Source: Aliivibrio_A kagoshimensis
GTDB lineage: Bacteria; Pseudomonadota; Gammaproteobacteria; Enterobacterales; Vibrionaceae
Reading direction: 5' to 3'
Length of the DNA stretch: 54,842 bases
Assembly: GCF_050337105.1 (NCBI RefSeq)
Contig: NZ_JAKJSQ010000022.1
Location: 1-54,842 of the forward strand
In this document: piece by piece, positions 18,065-26,056 of the stretch
Numbering within the stretch: position 1 is the first letter of the stretch
Layout of the letters: the number at the start of each line of letters is the position of its first letter
The notes under the pieces: model-generated
Told to the model about the DNA's origin: nothing
What the model saw: the letters and a program-made list of their open reading frames with translations, nothing else
The model's database searches: none
Made by a program: the position numbers and the translations under genes

Positions 18065-18625
18065 TTAAACATCGTCATGGGTAAAGTTTGGCAAGATAGT
18101 AAGGGAGAGTGAAAAGTGCTGTTGTAACTCAAGCTTCAGAGTCTTACTTCGCAAATAATGAATATTGATATTATTAATCCATGGGTTACCTTCAAGCGTT
18201 GCCACCAGTTGAGTGAATTGAATCGCGGTGTCACTGTATCCAGACAGAGTTAACCGCCACTCCTCCAACGTGACACCAGTAATAAAAACCCCTCTAGGTA
18301 ACGAGGCAGTAAGCAGGTTAAACAGATGAGTGGCGCGATTTCTTTGCTGCTGAAGCGCAGTAAGATCAAATAAGCGACGTTGAAGTTGTTCTTTATTGCC
18401 CATCGCTTTTTCTGCTCTTTTACGCTCAATAGTTTGCCTTTTCACAGATGCGATTAACTGACTCTCTTTATTCTTCTGTTGAGTCACTTGGTCACTCACA
18501 TGGCGCCATCCCATAGCATGAATAAATCCAACGATGCCCAACCCGACAATCAATAAACCGACGAATCGACGCCTGTGTTGTCGTTGTTTCGTCTCACGCC
18601 AAGGAAGAAGATTAAGTGCCATCAT
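18065..18625 (-). CDS. pilN: Type IV pilus inner-membrane protein PilN
   Basis: PilN (186 residues) begins with the hallmark LNLLPWRE, the cytoplasmic peptide that binds PilM. It continues with a basic stretch, one transmembrane helix (about 22-42), a coiled coil and a periplasmic domain that dimerises with PilO. The start overlaps the end of pilM by 14 bases (ATGATGG inside the pilM frame), so translation is probably coupled. The second ATG is an equally possible start. Confidence 0.92.
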   Translation of the reverse strand: MMALNLLPWRETKQRQHRRRFVGLLIVGLGIVGFIHAMGWRHVSDQVTQQKNKESQLIASVKRQTIERKRAEKAMGNKEQLQRRLFDLTALQQQRNRATHLFNLLTASLPRGVFITGVTLEEWRLTLSGYSDTAIQFTQLVATLEGNPWINNINIHYLRSKTLKLELQQHFSLSLTILPNFTHDDV

Positions 18626-19499
18626 AAGAATCCTCTAACTCTAACCAACGCTTGCCGCTAATTGCCGCCCCAATGGCAAGTGTAAAATCATCATGATGAG
18701 AATGAGGGAGTTCGACCGTTTCAACAGGTAACTGCACCGTCTCGGTTAACCATGCGGCAATAACCTTATTACCTCCTAATAACCAGATCCCTTCGAGCCG
18801 ATGGGTAGACTTACTTGCAAGGTAGAGTTGTATTTGTCGCTGGATTTGCTCATTCAGCACCTGCGGTGAATCACCCATTGTGATAGAACAATCTCGGTAA
18901 TACTCCCCATTATCAGGGCAATATAGTCCCACTTTCAATCGGTCTACATGTAACTCCACAAGCATCCAGCCACTCTTTTTATTCGATCTTCGAGCAATTT
19001 CCCTCCAAATAGTCAGAAAAGCATTACTGTGAAAATCTAACAAAACAGGGATAAACCTCGCCTGCTTTACAGCCTTTAAAAAATCCCTGACGACCTCCTT
19101 TTTTAACGCATATACGGTAAATTCTTGCTGTTTGCTCTCACGATGGCTACGCTCAACAATATCAACATACAGATCATCAATAGGAAAGTCAGACTGCTGA
19201 TTAAAGACATGAAGTACCCTTGAATACTTCTCTGTCTCACGGATAAAGCCATTGATGTGTATAGGTCTACAAGACACATAACTATCGGGTACGATCAACG
19301 ACACTCTCCCTACTCGAAGAGGCCACTTTTTCTTTAATAAAATTAAAGCATTAATAAGGGGCGATGACACTGTCGATAATGGCTCTCCTGATTGAATGTT
19401 AATTTTTTCTTGATGGAGGATATAATAATCCCTACCTATCATTTTCAAGGTGATCATATGTAGAGCGTTAAAACCAATCTCTAGTCCAGTGATATACAT
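18612..19499 (-). CDS. pilM: Type IV pilus assembly ATPase-like protein PilM
   Basis: The 295-residue cytoplasmic actin-like protein is the first gene of the pilus operon. It starts MYITGLEIG, a divergent version of the PilM phosphate-1 region, and has WLLGGNKVI and a final LAIGAAIS segment typical of the fold. It is shorter and more diverged than the 340-350-residue PilM of many bacteria. Its identity rests on order (directly before pilN) and these fold motifs. It is transcribed divergently from mrcA across a 143-base gap. Confidence 0.85.
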   Translation of the reverse strand: MYITGLEIGFNALHMITLKMIGRDYYILHQEKINIQSGEPLSTVSSPLINALILLKKKWPLRVGRVSLIVPDSYVSCRPIHINGFIRETEKYSRVLHVFNQQSDFPIDDLYVDIVERSHRESKQQEFTVYALKKEVVRDFLKAVKQARFIPVLLDFHSNAFLTIWREIARRSNKKSGWMLVELHVDRLKVGLYCPDNGEYYRDCSITMGDSPQVLNEQIQRQIQLYLASKSTHRLEGIWLLGGNKVIAAWLTETVQLPVETVELPHSHHDDFTLAIGAAISGKRWLELEDSYDGT

Positions 19500-19642
19500 A
19501 GGCTTTCTCTCACTTTGCGTGCGTTCGTGCCGTAAGTTCTCAAAATTAAGTTGAATAAAACGTTATTTTTTGGCCACTTCTATTTATACTATCCAGCCAA
19601 AAGTCTGAAACGTAACATCTATTAGCAAACAGGAAATATCAA

Positions 19643-22141
19643 GTGAAGTTCATAAAGCTATTTTTAGCATTTACATTGATTTGCATTATTCTTGGAGTCG
19701 GTACAATTTTTGGTTTTTACCAATATGTAAAACCAGAACTTCCAGACGTTGCTACATTAAAAGATGTAAAACTACAGACCCCAATGCAGGTATACAGTCG
19801 TGATGGCAAATTGATCGCTCAATTTGGTGAAAAGCGCCGTATTCCGCTGACTTTTGATGAGATTCCTCCCCATTTAATTGAAGCGTTAATCGCAACAGAA
19901 GATAGCCGCTATTATCACCACCCTGGTATTGATCCTATCGGTATTACTCGTGCTGCAATAGTGGTCGTAACATCAGGTTCAGCCAAACAGGGTGCGAGTA
20001 CCATTACTCAGCAGCTTGCTCGTAACTTCTTCTTATCAAATGAAAAGAAGATAATGCGAAAAATCAAAGAGATATTCATCGCACTTCATATTGAGCAGCT
20101 ATTAAGCAAAGAAGAGATACTGCAGCTGTATGTCAACAAGATCTATTTAGGCCATCGCTCTTACGGTTTTGGTGCTGCAGCTCACGTCTATTTTGGTAAA
20201 ACCATGGATGAGCTTACGTTGAGTGAAATCGCCGTATTAGCAGGGTTACCTAAAGCCCCTTCGACGATGAACCCTATCTATTCTGTAGATAGAGCAACAA
20301 CTCGACGCAATGTTGTACTTGGCAGGATGCTGACGGAAGAGTACATCACAAAGCAGGAGTATGATGACGCGGTGGCTGAGAGTATTCTCTCTAATTATCA
20401 CGGTGCTGAAATTGCCTTAAACGCTCCGTATGTTGCGGAAGTAGCTCGAGCTTGGATGGTTGATCGCTTCGGTGAAGAGGCTGCTTACACTTCAGGAATG
20501 AACATTTACACCACGGTTGATTCAACGCTGCAAACGGCCGCGAATAAAGCGGCGATCAGCAACTTGTTAGCTTACGATGAACGTCACGGATACCGCCGCG
20601 CTGTCAAAACCTTGTGGCAGGCGGATGATACCGCTTGGGAAAGTGCTAAAATAGTGAAACACCTATCCAAACAGCCTTCCTATGGTGAGCTTTTTCCAGC
20701 GGTTATTACCCAAGTTGAAAATAAGAGTATTCATGTGGTTATCAAAAACCACGATGACGCACAGATTCAGTGGGATGGTTTAAAGTGGGCTCGAAAGTAC
20801 ATTACCGATGAAAAACAAGGAGCAGCTCCTAACAAAGCCACCGATATCGTTGAGGTTGGCCAACAAATTTGGGTTCGCCCAATGGAACTTCCTATTGATG
20901 ATAACAGTGTTACTGATACCGACTCTTCCCTGCACCTCCTGACTCAATGGCAGCTAAGTCAAGTTCCGGTCGCCAATACGGCTTTTGTTTCAATGGATCC
21001 GCAAGATGGGGCTATTACCTCGTTAGTGGGCGGTTTTAACTTTGTACACAATAAATTTAACCGTGCGACACAGTCGGTCCGTCAAGTTGGTTCAAGCATT
21101 AAACCCTTTATCTACTCTGCCGCTCTGAATGAAGGGATGACACTAGCAAGCCTAGTTAACGATGCTCCTATTAATAAGTGGGATAAGAGTCAAGGTACGG
21201 CATGGCGACCAAAAAATTCTCCCCCAACTTACATGGGCCCCACCCGTCTTCGCATTGGTTTAGCGCAATCTAAAAACGTCATGGCGGTTCGAGTACTACG
21301 TCAAGTTGGACTCAATAATGCTATTGATTACCTCACTCGTTTTGGATTTAAAAAAGAGGAGCTTCCACTGTCTGAAACCATTGCCCTTGGTGCTGGTAGC
21401 TTAACCCCTGTTGAGATGGTTCAAGGCTTCTCGGTATTTGCCAATGGCGGTTACTATGTGAAACCGTATTACATTGATAAGGTCGAAGGTCCATTTGGTG
21501 AGCTTGAATTTCAGGCAAACCCAACCACCGTCTGTCACTCAAGCTGCGACGATGATCCCGAAGCCCTGCATGCTGAAAAAGTGATCAGCCCCCAAAATGC
21601 CTTTCTGGTAAGAGAGATGATGTACAGCAACATTTGGGGTGGCGGTAACTGGAGAAACGGCACAGGTTGGAACGGTACCGGTTGGCGAGCGCAAGCTTTA
21701 AAACGTCGTGATATTGGTGGAAAAACAGGTACCACTAACTCCTCAAAAGATGCATGGTATAACGGTTATGCACCTGGCATCGTGGCAACCGCTTGGGTTG
21801 GTTTCGATCAACACTCAAGAAACTTAGGAAAAACGACTGCTAACAGCAATTTGGGTAAAAAGCAGAATGTGGGTGGCGAATCTGGTGGTAAGACGGCACA
21901 ACCCGCTTGGGTAAGCTTTATGGATGTCGCACTACAAGGCGTACCACTTGAGAGAAAAGTGCTTCCGACTGATATCGTTAAAGTGCGAATTGATAGAGAG
22001 AGTGCTTTATTGACTAATAAGGACGATTCAAGCTCTATGTTTGAGTACTTTACTAGCGGCACTGAACCGACAGAATATCTAAGCGAGTCGATCAGTAATA
22101 CCATTTACTCAGAAGAGTCTGGAAGCGAAGAGTTGTTTTAA
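19643..22141 (+). CDS. mrcA: Penicillin-binding protein 1A (bifunctional glycosyltransferase/transpeptidase)
   Basis: PBP1A polymerises and crosslinks peptidoglycan at the inner membrane. The 832-residue protein has an N-terminal helix (about 6-27), a glycosyltransferase domain with EDSRYYHHPGID and GASTITQQLARN, an OB-like insert, and a transpeptidase domain with the serine motif SSIKPF, SKN, and GGKTGTTN. The length is usual for gammaproteobacterial PBP1A. It diverges from pilM, the conserved mrcA-pilM arrangement. Confidence 0.97.
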   Translation: MKFIKLFLAFTLICIILGVGTIFGFYQYVKPELPDVATLKDVKLQTPMQVYSRDGKLIAQFGEKRRIPLTFDEIPPHLIEALIATEDSRYYHHPGIDPIGITRAAIVVVTSGSAKQGASTITQQLARNFFLSNEKKIMRKIKEIFIALHIEQLLSKEEILQLYVNKIYLGHRSYGFGAAAHVYFGKTMDELTLSEIAVLAGLPKAPSTMNPIYSVDRATTRRNVVLGRMLTEEYITKQEYDDAVAESILSNYHGAEIALNAPYVAEVARAWMVDRFGEEAAYTSGMNIYTTVDSTLQTAANKAAISNLLAYDERHGYRRAVKTLWQADDTAWESAKIVKHLSKQPSYGELFPAVITQVENKSIHVVIKNHDDAQIQWDGLKWARKYITDEKQGAAPNKATDIVEVGQQIWVRPMELPIDDNSVTDTDSSLHLLTQWQLSQVPVANTAFVSMDPQDGAITSLVGGFNFVHNKFNRATQSVRQVGSSIKPFIYSAALNEGMTLASLVNDAPINKWDKSQGTAWRPKNSPPTYMGPTRLRIGLAQSKNVMAVRVLRQVGLNNAIDYLTRFGFKKEELPLSETIALGAGSLTPVEMVQGFSVFANGGYYVKPYYIDKVEGPFGELEFQANPTTVCHSSCDDDPEALHAEKVISPQNAFLVREMMYSNIWGGGNWRNGTGWNGTGWRAQALKRRDIGGKTGTTNSSKDAWYNGYAPGIVATAWVGFDQHSRNLGKTTANSNLGKKQNVGGESGGKTAQPAWVSFMDVALQGVPLERKVLPTDIVKVRIDRESALLTNKDDSSSMFEYFTSGTEPTEYLSESISNTIYSEESGSEELF

Positions 22142-22163
22142 CACTCTTTGCACAATGGGACAA

Positions 22164-22200
22164 AATGAAAAAAAGATGCCTTGTGACATCCTTTTTTATC
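22164..22200. terminator. Bidirectional terminator between mrcA and oxyR
   Basis: AAAAAAAGATG-CCTTGTGA-CATCCTTTTTT forms a short stem (AAAGATG/CATCCTTT with one mismatch) with A and T runs on both sides. It lies between the convergent mrcA and oxyR stop codons and can serve both. Confidence 0.65.
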
Positions 22201-22201
22201 T

Positions 22202-23107
22202 CTATTGAATCTCAATAATGGTGTTCATCTTCTCTTTAATGGTGAATGCCAGCTTCTCATAACGAGGTTTCAATGGAGATCCAGGACGATAAGCAAGGAC
22301 GATCTGTCGATGTGGAACGGGGTGCTGAGCCGTTAGGTAGCAGACACCATCTCTCTCTCTATCCGACGGAACAGCCAGTTGCGGAAGTAACGTAATACCA
22401 CCACCCGCTGCTACCATATTACGCAGTGTCTCTAAACTGGTTGCTTTAAATCGTTGATCATCTTTTGCTCCCGCTGCGAAGCAAAAACCTAACGCTTGAT
22501 CTCGTAAGCAGTGGCCATCACCTAACATAAGTACCGTATGACCATCTAACCGACTCATATCCACACTGTCTTGCTGAGCCCACTCATGTTGACACGGTAC
22601 CGCCAACATCATAGGTTCATTATAAACGGGGACTTCTATAAACGGAGACGTTTCGTTTACAGATGCCAGAACTAAGCAGTCTAACTTTCCATCCTCTAAT
22701 TGTTGCACTAGTTTATGAGTTTGGTCTTCATGCAGAAATAGCTCAAGATCGGGGAATCGCTCTCTAAGCAGTGGGACAATATGCGGTAATAGGTAAGGTC
22801 CAACCGTTGGGATAAAACCTATATGCAGTGGCCCAGCCATCTCTTTTCCCTGCTGGCTGGCTAGCTCACTAAAGGTATTCACCTCTCTTAGAATTCGCTT
22901 AGCCTGCTCAATCAGCTGCATACCTGCATCGGTAAACAACACTCGACGACTGCTTCTCTCAAGCAATGCAACACCGACATCCTGCTCTAATTTTTTAATT
23001 TGGCCGCTTAAGGTTGGCTGACTAACAAAACACGCTTCCGCCGCTTTTCGAAAATGCTTGTGCTCAGAAAGTGCCACTAAATATTCAAAGTCACGAATGT
23101 TCACCAA
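22202..23107 (-). CDS. oxyR: Hydrogen-peroxide sensing LysR-type regulator OxyR
   Basis: The 301-residue LysR-family regulator has an N-terminal winged helix-turn-helix (about 1-60, FRKAAEACFVSQPTLSGQIKKLE) and a LysR effector domain. The redox pair of OxyR is present: C200 in GDGHCLRD and C209 in LGFCFA, matching E. coli C199 and C208. Oxidation to a disulfide converts it to an activator of peroxide-defence genes. It faces a peroxiredoxin-glutaredoxin gene, with a strong OxyR-type site 16 bases upstream of its own start, so both regulation of the neighbour and autorepression are expected. Confidence 0.96.
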   Translation of the reverse strand: MVNIRDFEYLVALSEHKHFRKAAEACFVSQPTLSGQIKKLEQDVGVALLERSSRRVLFTDAGMQLIEQAKRILREVNTFSELASQQGKEMAGPLHIGFIPTVGPYLLPHIVPLLRERFPDLELFLHEDQTHKLVQQLEDGKLDCLVLASVNETSPFIEVPVYNEPMMLAVPCQHEWAQQDSVDMSRLDGHTVLMLGDGHCLRDQALGFCFAAGAKDDQRFKATSLETLRNMVAAGGGITLLPQLAVPSDRERDGVCYLTAQHPVPHRQIVLAYRPGSPLKPRYEKLAFTIKEKMNTIIEIQ

Positions 23108-23123
23108 TCCCTCACTATCTTTG

Positions 23124-23160
23124 ATAGGTAATAACTATCAAAACAATAACAGCAAACGAT
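23124..23160. promoter_or_regulatory. OxyR tetramer-binding site
   Basis: The 37-base site reads ATAG-N7-CTAT-N7-ATAA-N7-CGAT, which matches the OxyR consensus ATAG-N7-CTAT-N7-ATAG-N7-CTAT at 14 of 16 defined bases with exact 10-11 bp helical spacing. The first N7 (GTAATAA) also carries the favoured T and A positions. It lies between oxyR and the hybrid peroxiredoxin gene, close to the oxyR start. Confidence 0.85.
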
Positions 23161-23264
23161 TAGAACTATCAACATAAAATGCAGATAATCATCACATCAA
23201 AACGGAGCTGATAAGCAGATACTCCAGTTGAACTAAACAATAATTAATAAAAGGAAATCCTATT

Positions 23265-23993
23265 ATGTTCGCATCAAAAGAAGGCCACGCGGTTCCTCAA
23301 GTCACTTTTCACACTCGTCAAGGTGATGCTTGGGTTGACGTGACCACTGATGAGCTTTTCGAAAATAAGACCGTTATCGTCTTTAGCTTGCCAGGCGCGT
23401 TTACACCAACATGTTCATCAAGCCACCTGCCTCGTTATAACGAGCTAAAATCTGTTTTCGCAGAACACGGTGTCGATGATGTGTTGTGTGTATCAGTCAA
23501 TGATACTTTTGTTATGAACGCATGGAAAGATGCGCAAGAGGCGGAAAGTATCACATTCATCCCAGACGGAAATGGTGAATTCACCAAGGGAATGGAGATG
23601 TTAACCGACAAAGGTGATATTGGTTTTGGTGCTCGTTCATGGCGTTACAGCATGCTAGTTAAAAATGGCATTGTTGAGAAAATGTTCATTGAAAACGAAG
23701 AACCTGGCGACCCGTTCAAAGTGTCTGATGCCGATACTATGCTGAGCTATATTGCACCACAGCACAAACTTCAAGAGTCGATTACGGTTTTCTCTAAGCC
23801 TGGTTGCCCATTCTGTGTCAAAGCAAAACAGAACCTTATTGATAAAGGTTTGGTATATGAAGAGGTGATTTTGGGTAAAGATGCAACAACAGTAAGCCTT
23901 CGTGCTATCACTGGTCGTAGTACCGTTCCTCAAATCTTTATTGGCGGAAAACACATTGGTGGCAGTGAGGAACTTGAGAGCTACTTAAGCTAA
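23265..23993 (+). CDS. Hybrid peroxiredoxin-glutaredoxin (hyPrx5)
   Basis: This 242-residue cytoplasmic enzyme joins a Prx5-type peroxiredoxin (1-160, peroxidatic C50 in GAFTPTCSSSHLPRY) to a class I glutaredoxin (about 170-242, CPFC at 181-184, TVPQIFIGGKHIGG). Such fusions reduce hydrogen and alkyl peroxides with glutathione directly. It diverges from oxyR across a 157-base region holding an OxyR site, so peroxide induction is very likely. A GGAAAT-type ribosome binding site precedes the ATG. Confidence 0.95.
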   Translation: MFASKEGHAVPQVTFHTRQGDAWVDVTTDELFENKTVIVFSLPGAFTPTCSSSHLPRYNELKSVFAEHGVDDVLCVSVNDTFVMNAWKDAQEAESITFIPDGNGEFTKGMEMLTDKGDIGFGARSWRYSMLVKNGIVEKMFIENEEPGDPFKVSDADTMLSYIAPQHKLQESITVFSKPGCPFCVKAKQNLIDKGLVYEEVILGKDATTVSLRAITGRSTVPQIFIGGKHIGGSEELESYLS

Positions 23994-24029
23994 AAAGCTA
24001 CGATAGTCCAAGAGCTATCATAACTCAAA

Positions 24030-24056
24030 AGCTATGGCTCTAATAAAGCCATAGCA
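24030..24056 (+). other. Stem-loop between the peroxiredoxin and Lpd-like genes
   Basis: GCTATGGC-TCTAATAAA-GCCATAGC is a perfect 8-bp stem with a 9-base loop. It is not followed by a T-tract, so it looks more like an mRNA-stabilising or processing hairpin than a terminator. It may allow the two genes to be co-transcribed at different levels. Confidence 0.5.
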
Positions 24057-24126
24057 ACTCCTGAAATACACTCATTAAGTCACGTAACTAATCAGCCATT
24101 GTGCAGAATAAATAGAGAGAAGCAGT

Positions 24127-25578
24127 ATGAAAACAGTGAACGTTGATGTCGCAATAATTGGTGGCGGTACTGCAGGTCTAGGCGCCTATCGTGCTGCTAA
24201 ATCTCATACCGATAGCGTCGTAATGATAGAGGGTGGCGAATACGGTACAACGTGTGCGCGTGTTGGCTGTATGCCATCAAAATTACTAATTGCTGCCGCT
24301 GAAAGTGTTCATCAAATTGAAAAGGCTCCCGCTTTTGGTATTCATCCACACGGTGAGATTGAGATTAATGGCCGTGAAGTCATGGCTCGCGTCAAGAGTG
24401 AGCGTGACCGCTTTGTTGGTTTTGTACTCGAAGGGGTAGATGAGATCCCAGAGGAAGATAAAATAAATGGCTTCGCAAAGTTTATCAATGACACCACCTT
24501 AATTGTCAATAATCATACGACGATTAATGCCAAACGAATCGTTGTTGCAACGGGATCTCGTTCAGCTTACCCTGCGGCTTGGAATGAGTTAGGTGATCGT
24601 TTGATCATTAATGATGATGTGTTTAATTGGGATGATCTGCCCCAATCTGTTGCTGTATTTGGTCCTGGAGTTATTGGTTTAGAGTTAGGCCAATCACTGC
24701 ACCGTCTAGGGGTTAAGACCAAACTGTTCGGTTTAGGTGGACAAGTCGGCCCTTTAACTGACCCGGCAGTAATGGATTATTCCGCCACCGCCTTTAGCCA
24801 AGAGTTCTATTTGGATGCGGATGTCAAAATCGAAAGTATGATCCGTGTAGACAACGGCGTAGAGATCAAATTTACCAACCTTGATGGCAAACCAGAAACC
24901 GTAGTAGTCGACTATGTACTTGCTGCCACAGGCCGTCGTCCAAATGTTGATAAACTTGATATTGAAAATACCTCACTTTTACTTGATGAACGTGGTGTAC
25001 CAACGGCTGATTACTACACCATGCAGACGTCAGTACCTTCAATCTTTATCGCTGGAGATGCCAGTAACCAGCTTCCACTGCTACACGAAGCGGCTGACCA
25101 AGCGCGTATTGCTGGGGATAATGCAGGACGTCACCCACAGATCCGTGCAGGACTCAGACGATCTAAAATTTCAGCGGTATTTACCGATCCACAAATTGCC
25201 ATGGTGGGTGAGAGCTATAAAGAGATCACAACCCGATTAGGCACTTGTGGCTGCTTTGCAACCGGAGAAGTCTCATTTGAAGGGCAAGGGCGCTCTCGCG
25301 TTATGTTAAGGAACAAAGGCTTGCTACACGTATATGGTGAGCAAGGCACAGGTCGATTCCTTGGTGCCGAAATGATGGGGCCAAATGCCGAACACTTAGC
25401 ACACTTACTCGCTTGGGCACACCAAAGTAAAATGACCATATCAGAGATGTTAGATATGCCATTTTATCACCCAGTGATAGAAGAGGGAGTCAGAACAGCA
25501 CTCCGTGATCTCAATGCCAAACTGCATTTAGGACCAGAGATGGTGAAGCACTGCTTAGACTGTGGCCCTGGTTGTTAA
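24127..25578 (+). CDS. Dihydrolipoamide dehydrogenase-like flavoprotein disulfide reductase
   Basis: The 483-residue class I pyridine nucleotide-disulfide oxidoreductase has an FAD-binding IIGGGTAGLGA (10-20), the redox cysteines C43 and C48 in TTCARVGCMPSK, a NAD(P) domain (about 175-290, VFGPGVIGLELGQ) and a dimerisation domain with the PFYHPVIEEGVRTAL active-site His. The usual CLNVGC is replaced by CARVGC. The protein ends KHCLDCGPGC, a cysteine-rich tail (C476, C479, C483) absent from classical Lpd. It is not beside 2-oxo-acid dehydrogenase genes; it lies 133 bases downstream of the peroxiredoxin-glutaredoxin gene, suggesting a role in thiol redox defence. The substrate is unknown. Confidence 0.82.
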   Translation: MKTVNVDVAIIGGGTAGLGAYRAAKSHTDSVVMIEGGEYGTTCARVGCMPSKLLIAAAESVHQIEKAPAFGIHPHGEIEINGREVMARVKSERDRFVGFVLEGVDEIPEEDKINGFAKFINDTTLIVNNHTTINAKRIVVATGSRSAYPAAWNELGDRLIINDDVFNWDDLPQSVAVFGPGVIGLELGQSLHRLGVKTKLFGLGGQVGPLTDPAVMDYSATAFSQEFYLDADVKIESMIRVDNGVEIKFTNLDGKPETVVVDYVLAATGRRPNVDKLDIENTSLLLDERGVPTADYYTMQTSVPSIFIAGDASNQLPLLHEAADQARIAGDNAGRHPQIRAGLRRSKISAVFTDPQIAMVGESYKEITTRLGTCGCFATGEVSFEGQGRSRVMLRNKGLLHVYGEQGTGRFLGAEMMGPNAEHLAHLLAWAHQSKMTISEMLDMPFYHPVIEEGVRTALRDLNAKLHLGPEMVKHCLDCGPGC

Positions 25579-25611
25579 TCATCGCAGCGAGACTCAATAG
25601 ATAAAATCAAC

Positions 25612-25642
25612 GAGCTAATGAGAGATCTTTAGCTCATTTTTT
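25612..25642 (+). terminator. Terminator after the Lpd-like gene
   Basis: GAGCTAA-N10-TTAGCTC forms a 7-bp stem followed by ATTTTTTG on the plus strand, 34 bases past the stop codon. It closes the peroxiredoxin/Lpd transcription unit before the DUF3624 gene. Confidence 0.75.
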
Positions 25643-25680
25643 GTATAATTACCTTCTCTATTGATGATATTGAAGATGTG

Positions 25681-25926
25681 ATGAGCTGTCGGATTTGTAG
25701 TGGTAAGTTTCAATTCAAAGAAAAGCTAGGTCGCTGCAAACGCTGCATGATCCAACTCGCCTGCTTAAGTCTGCTCGGCTGGGGGACTTGGATTACTTTT
25801 TTTTATCATACTCCTTTCACGGTTGAAGCCATTACCGCATTCAGTGCTTCCGCTATTTTTAGTGCACTGTTGGCACTCCACTTAGTGATTGCGCTCTATT
25901 TGTGGTCAAAAAAAAACAGCAGATAA
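25681..25926 (+). CDS. DUF3624 family small membrane protein
   Basis: The 81-residue protein has a cytoplasmic zinc-ribbon-like start with two CxxC pairs (CRIC, and CKRC in LGRCKRCM), followed by two predicted transmembrane helices (about 25-43 and 55-76) and a basic tail. It resembles the vibrio DUF3624 family, of unknown function. A GTG directly upstream (25678) is an alternative start. It lies on its own between a terminator at 25612 and the argH terminator at 25930. Confidence 0.75.
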   Translation: MSCRICSGKFQFKEKLGRCKRCMIQLACLSLLGWGTWITFFYHTPFTVEAITAFSASAIFSALLALHLVIALYLWSKKNSR

Positions 25927-25929
25927 AAT

Positions 25930-25975
25930 AAAACCCCAACATCAATACTTGTTCAACAAGTCGACGATGGGGTTA
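25930..25975 (-). terminator. Terminator of the argCBGH operon
   Basis: AACCCC...GGGGTT with inner ATC/GAT and ACTTG/CAAGT pairings makes a long hairpin. On the minus strand it is followed by TTTTATTTT. It lies about 80 bases past the argH(A) stop and may also terminate the convergent DUF3624 gene. Confidence 0.75.
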
Positions 25976-26056
25976 CTTAGAGATTCGCATTCTAAGAAAA
26001 AGCAGTATAACTAAGAGTGCGAATAATCAAAAAAGTTCATAGAATTTCAATTTTAT

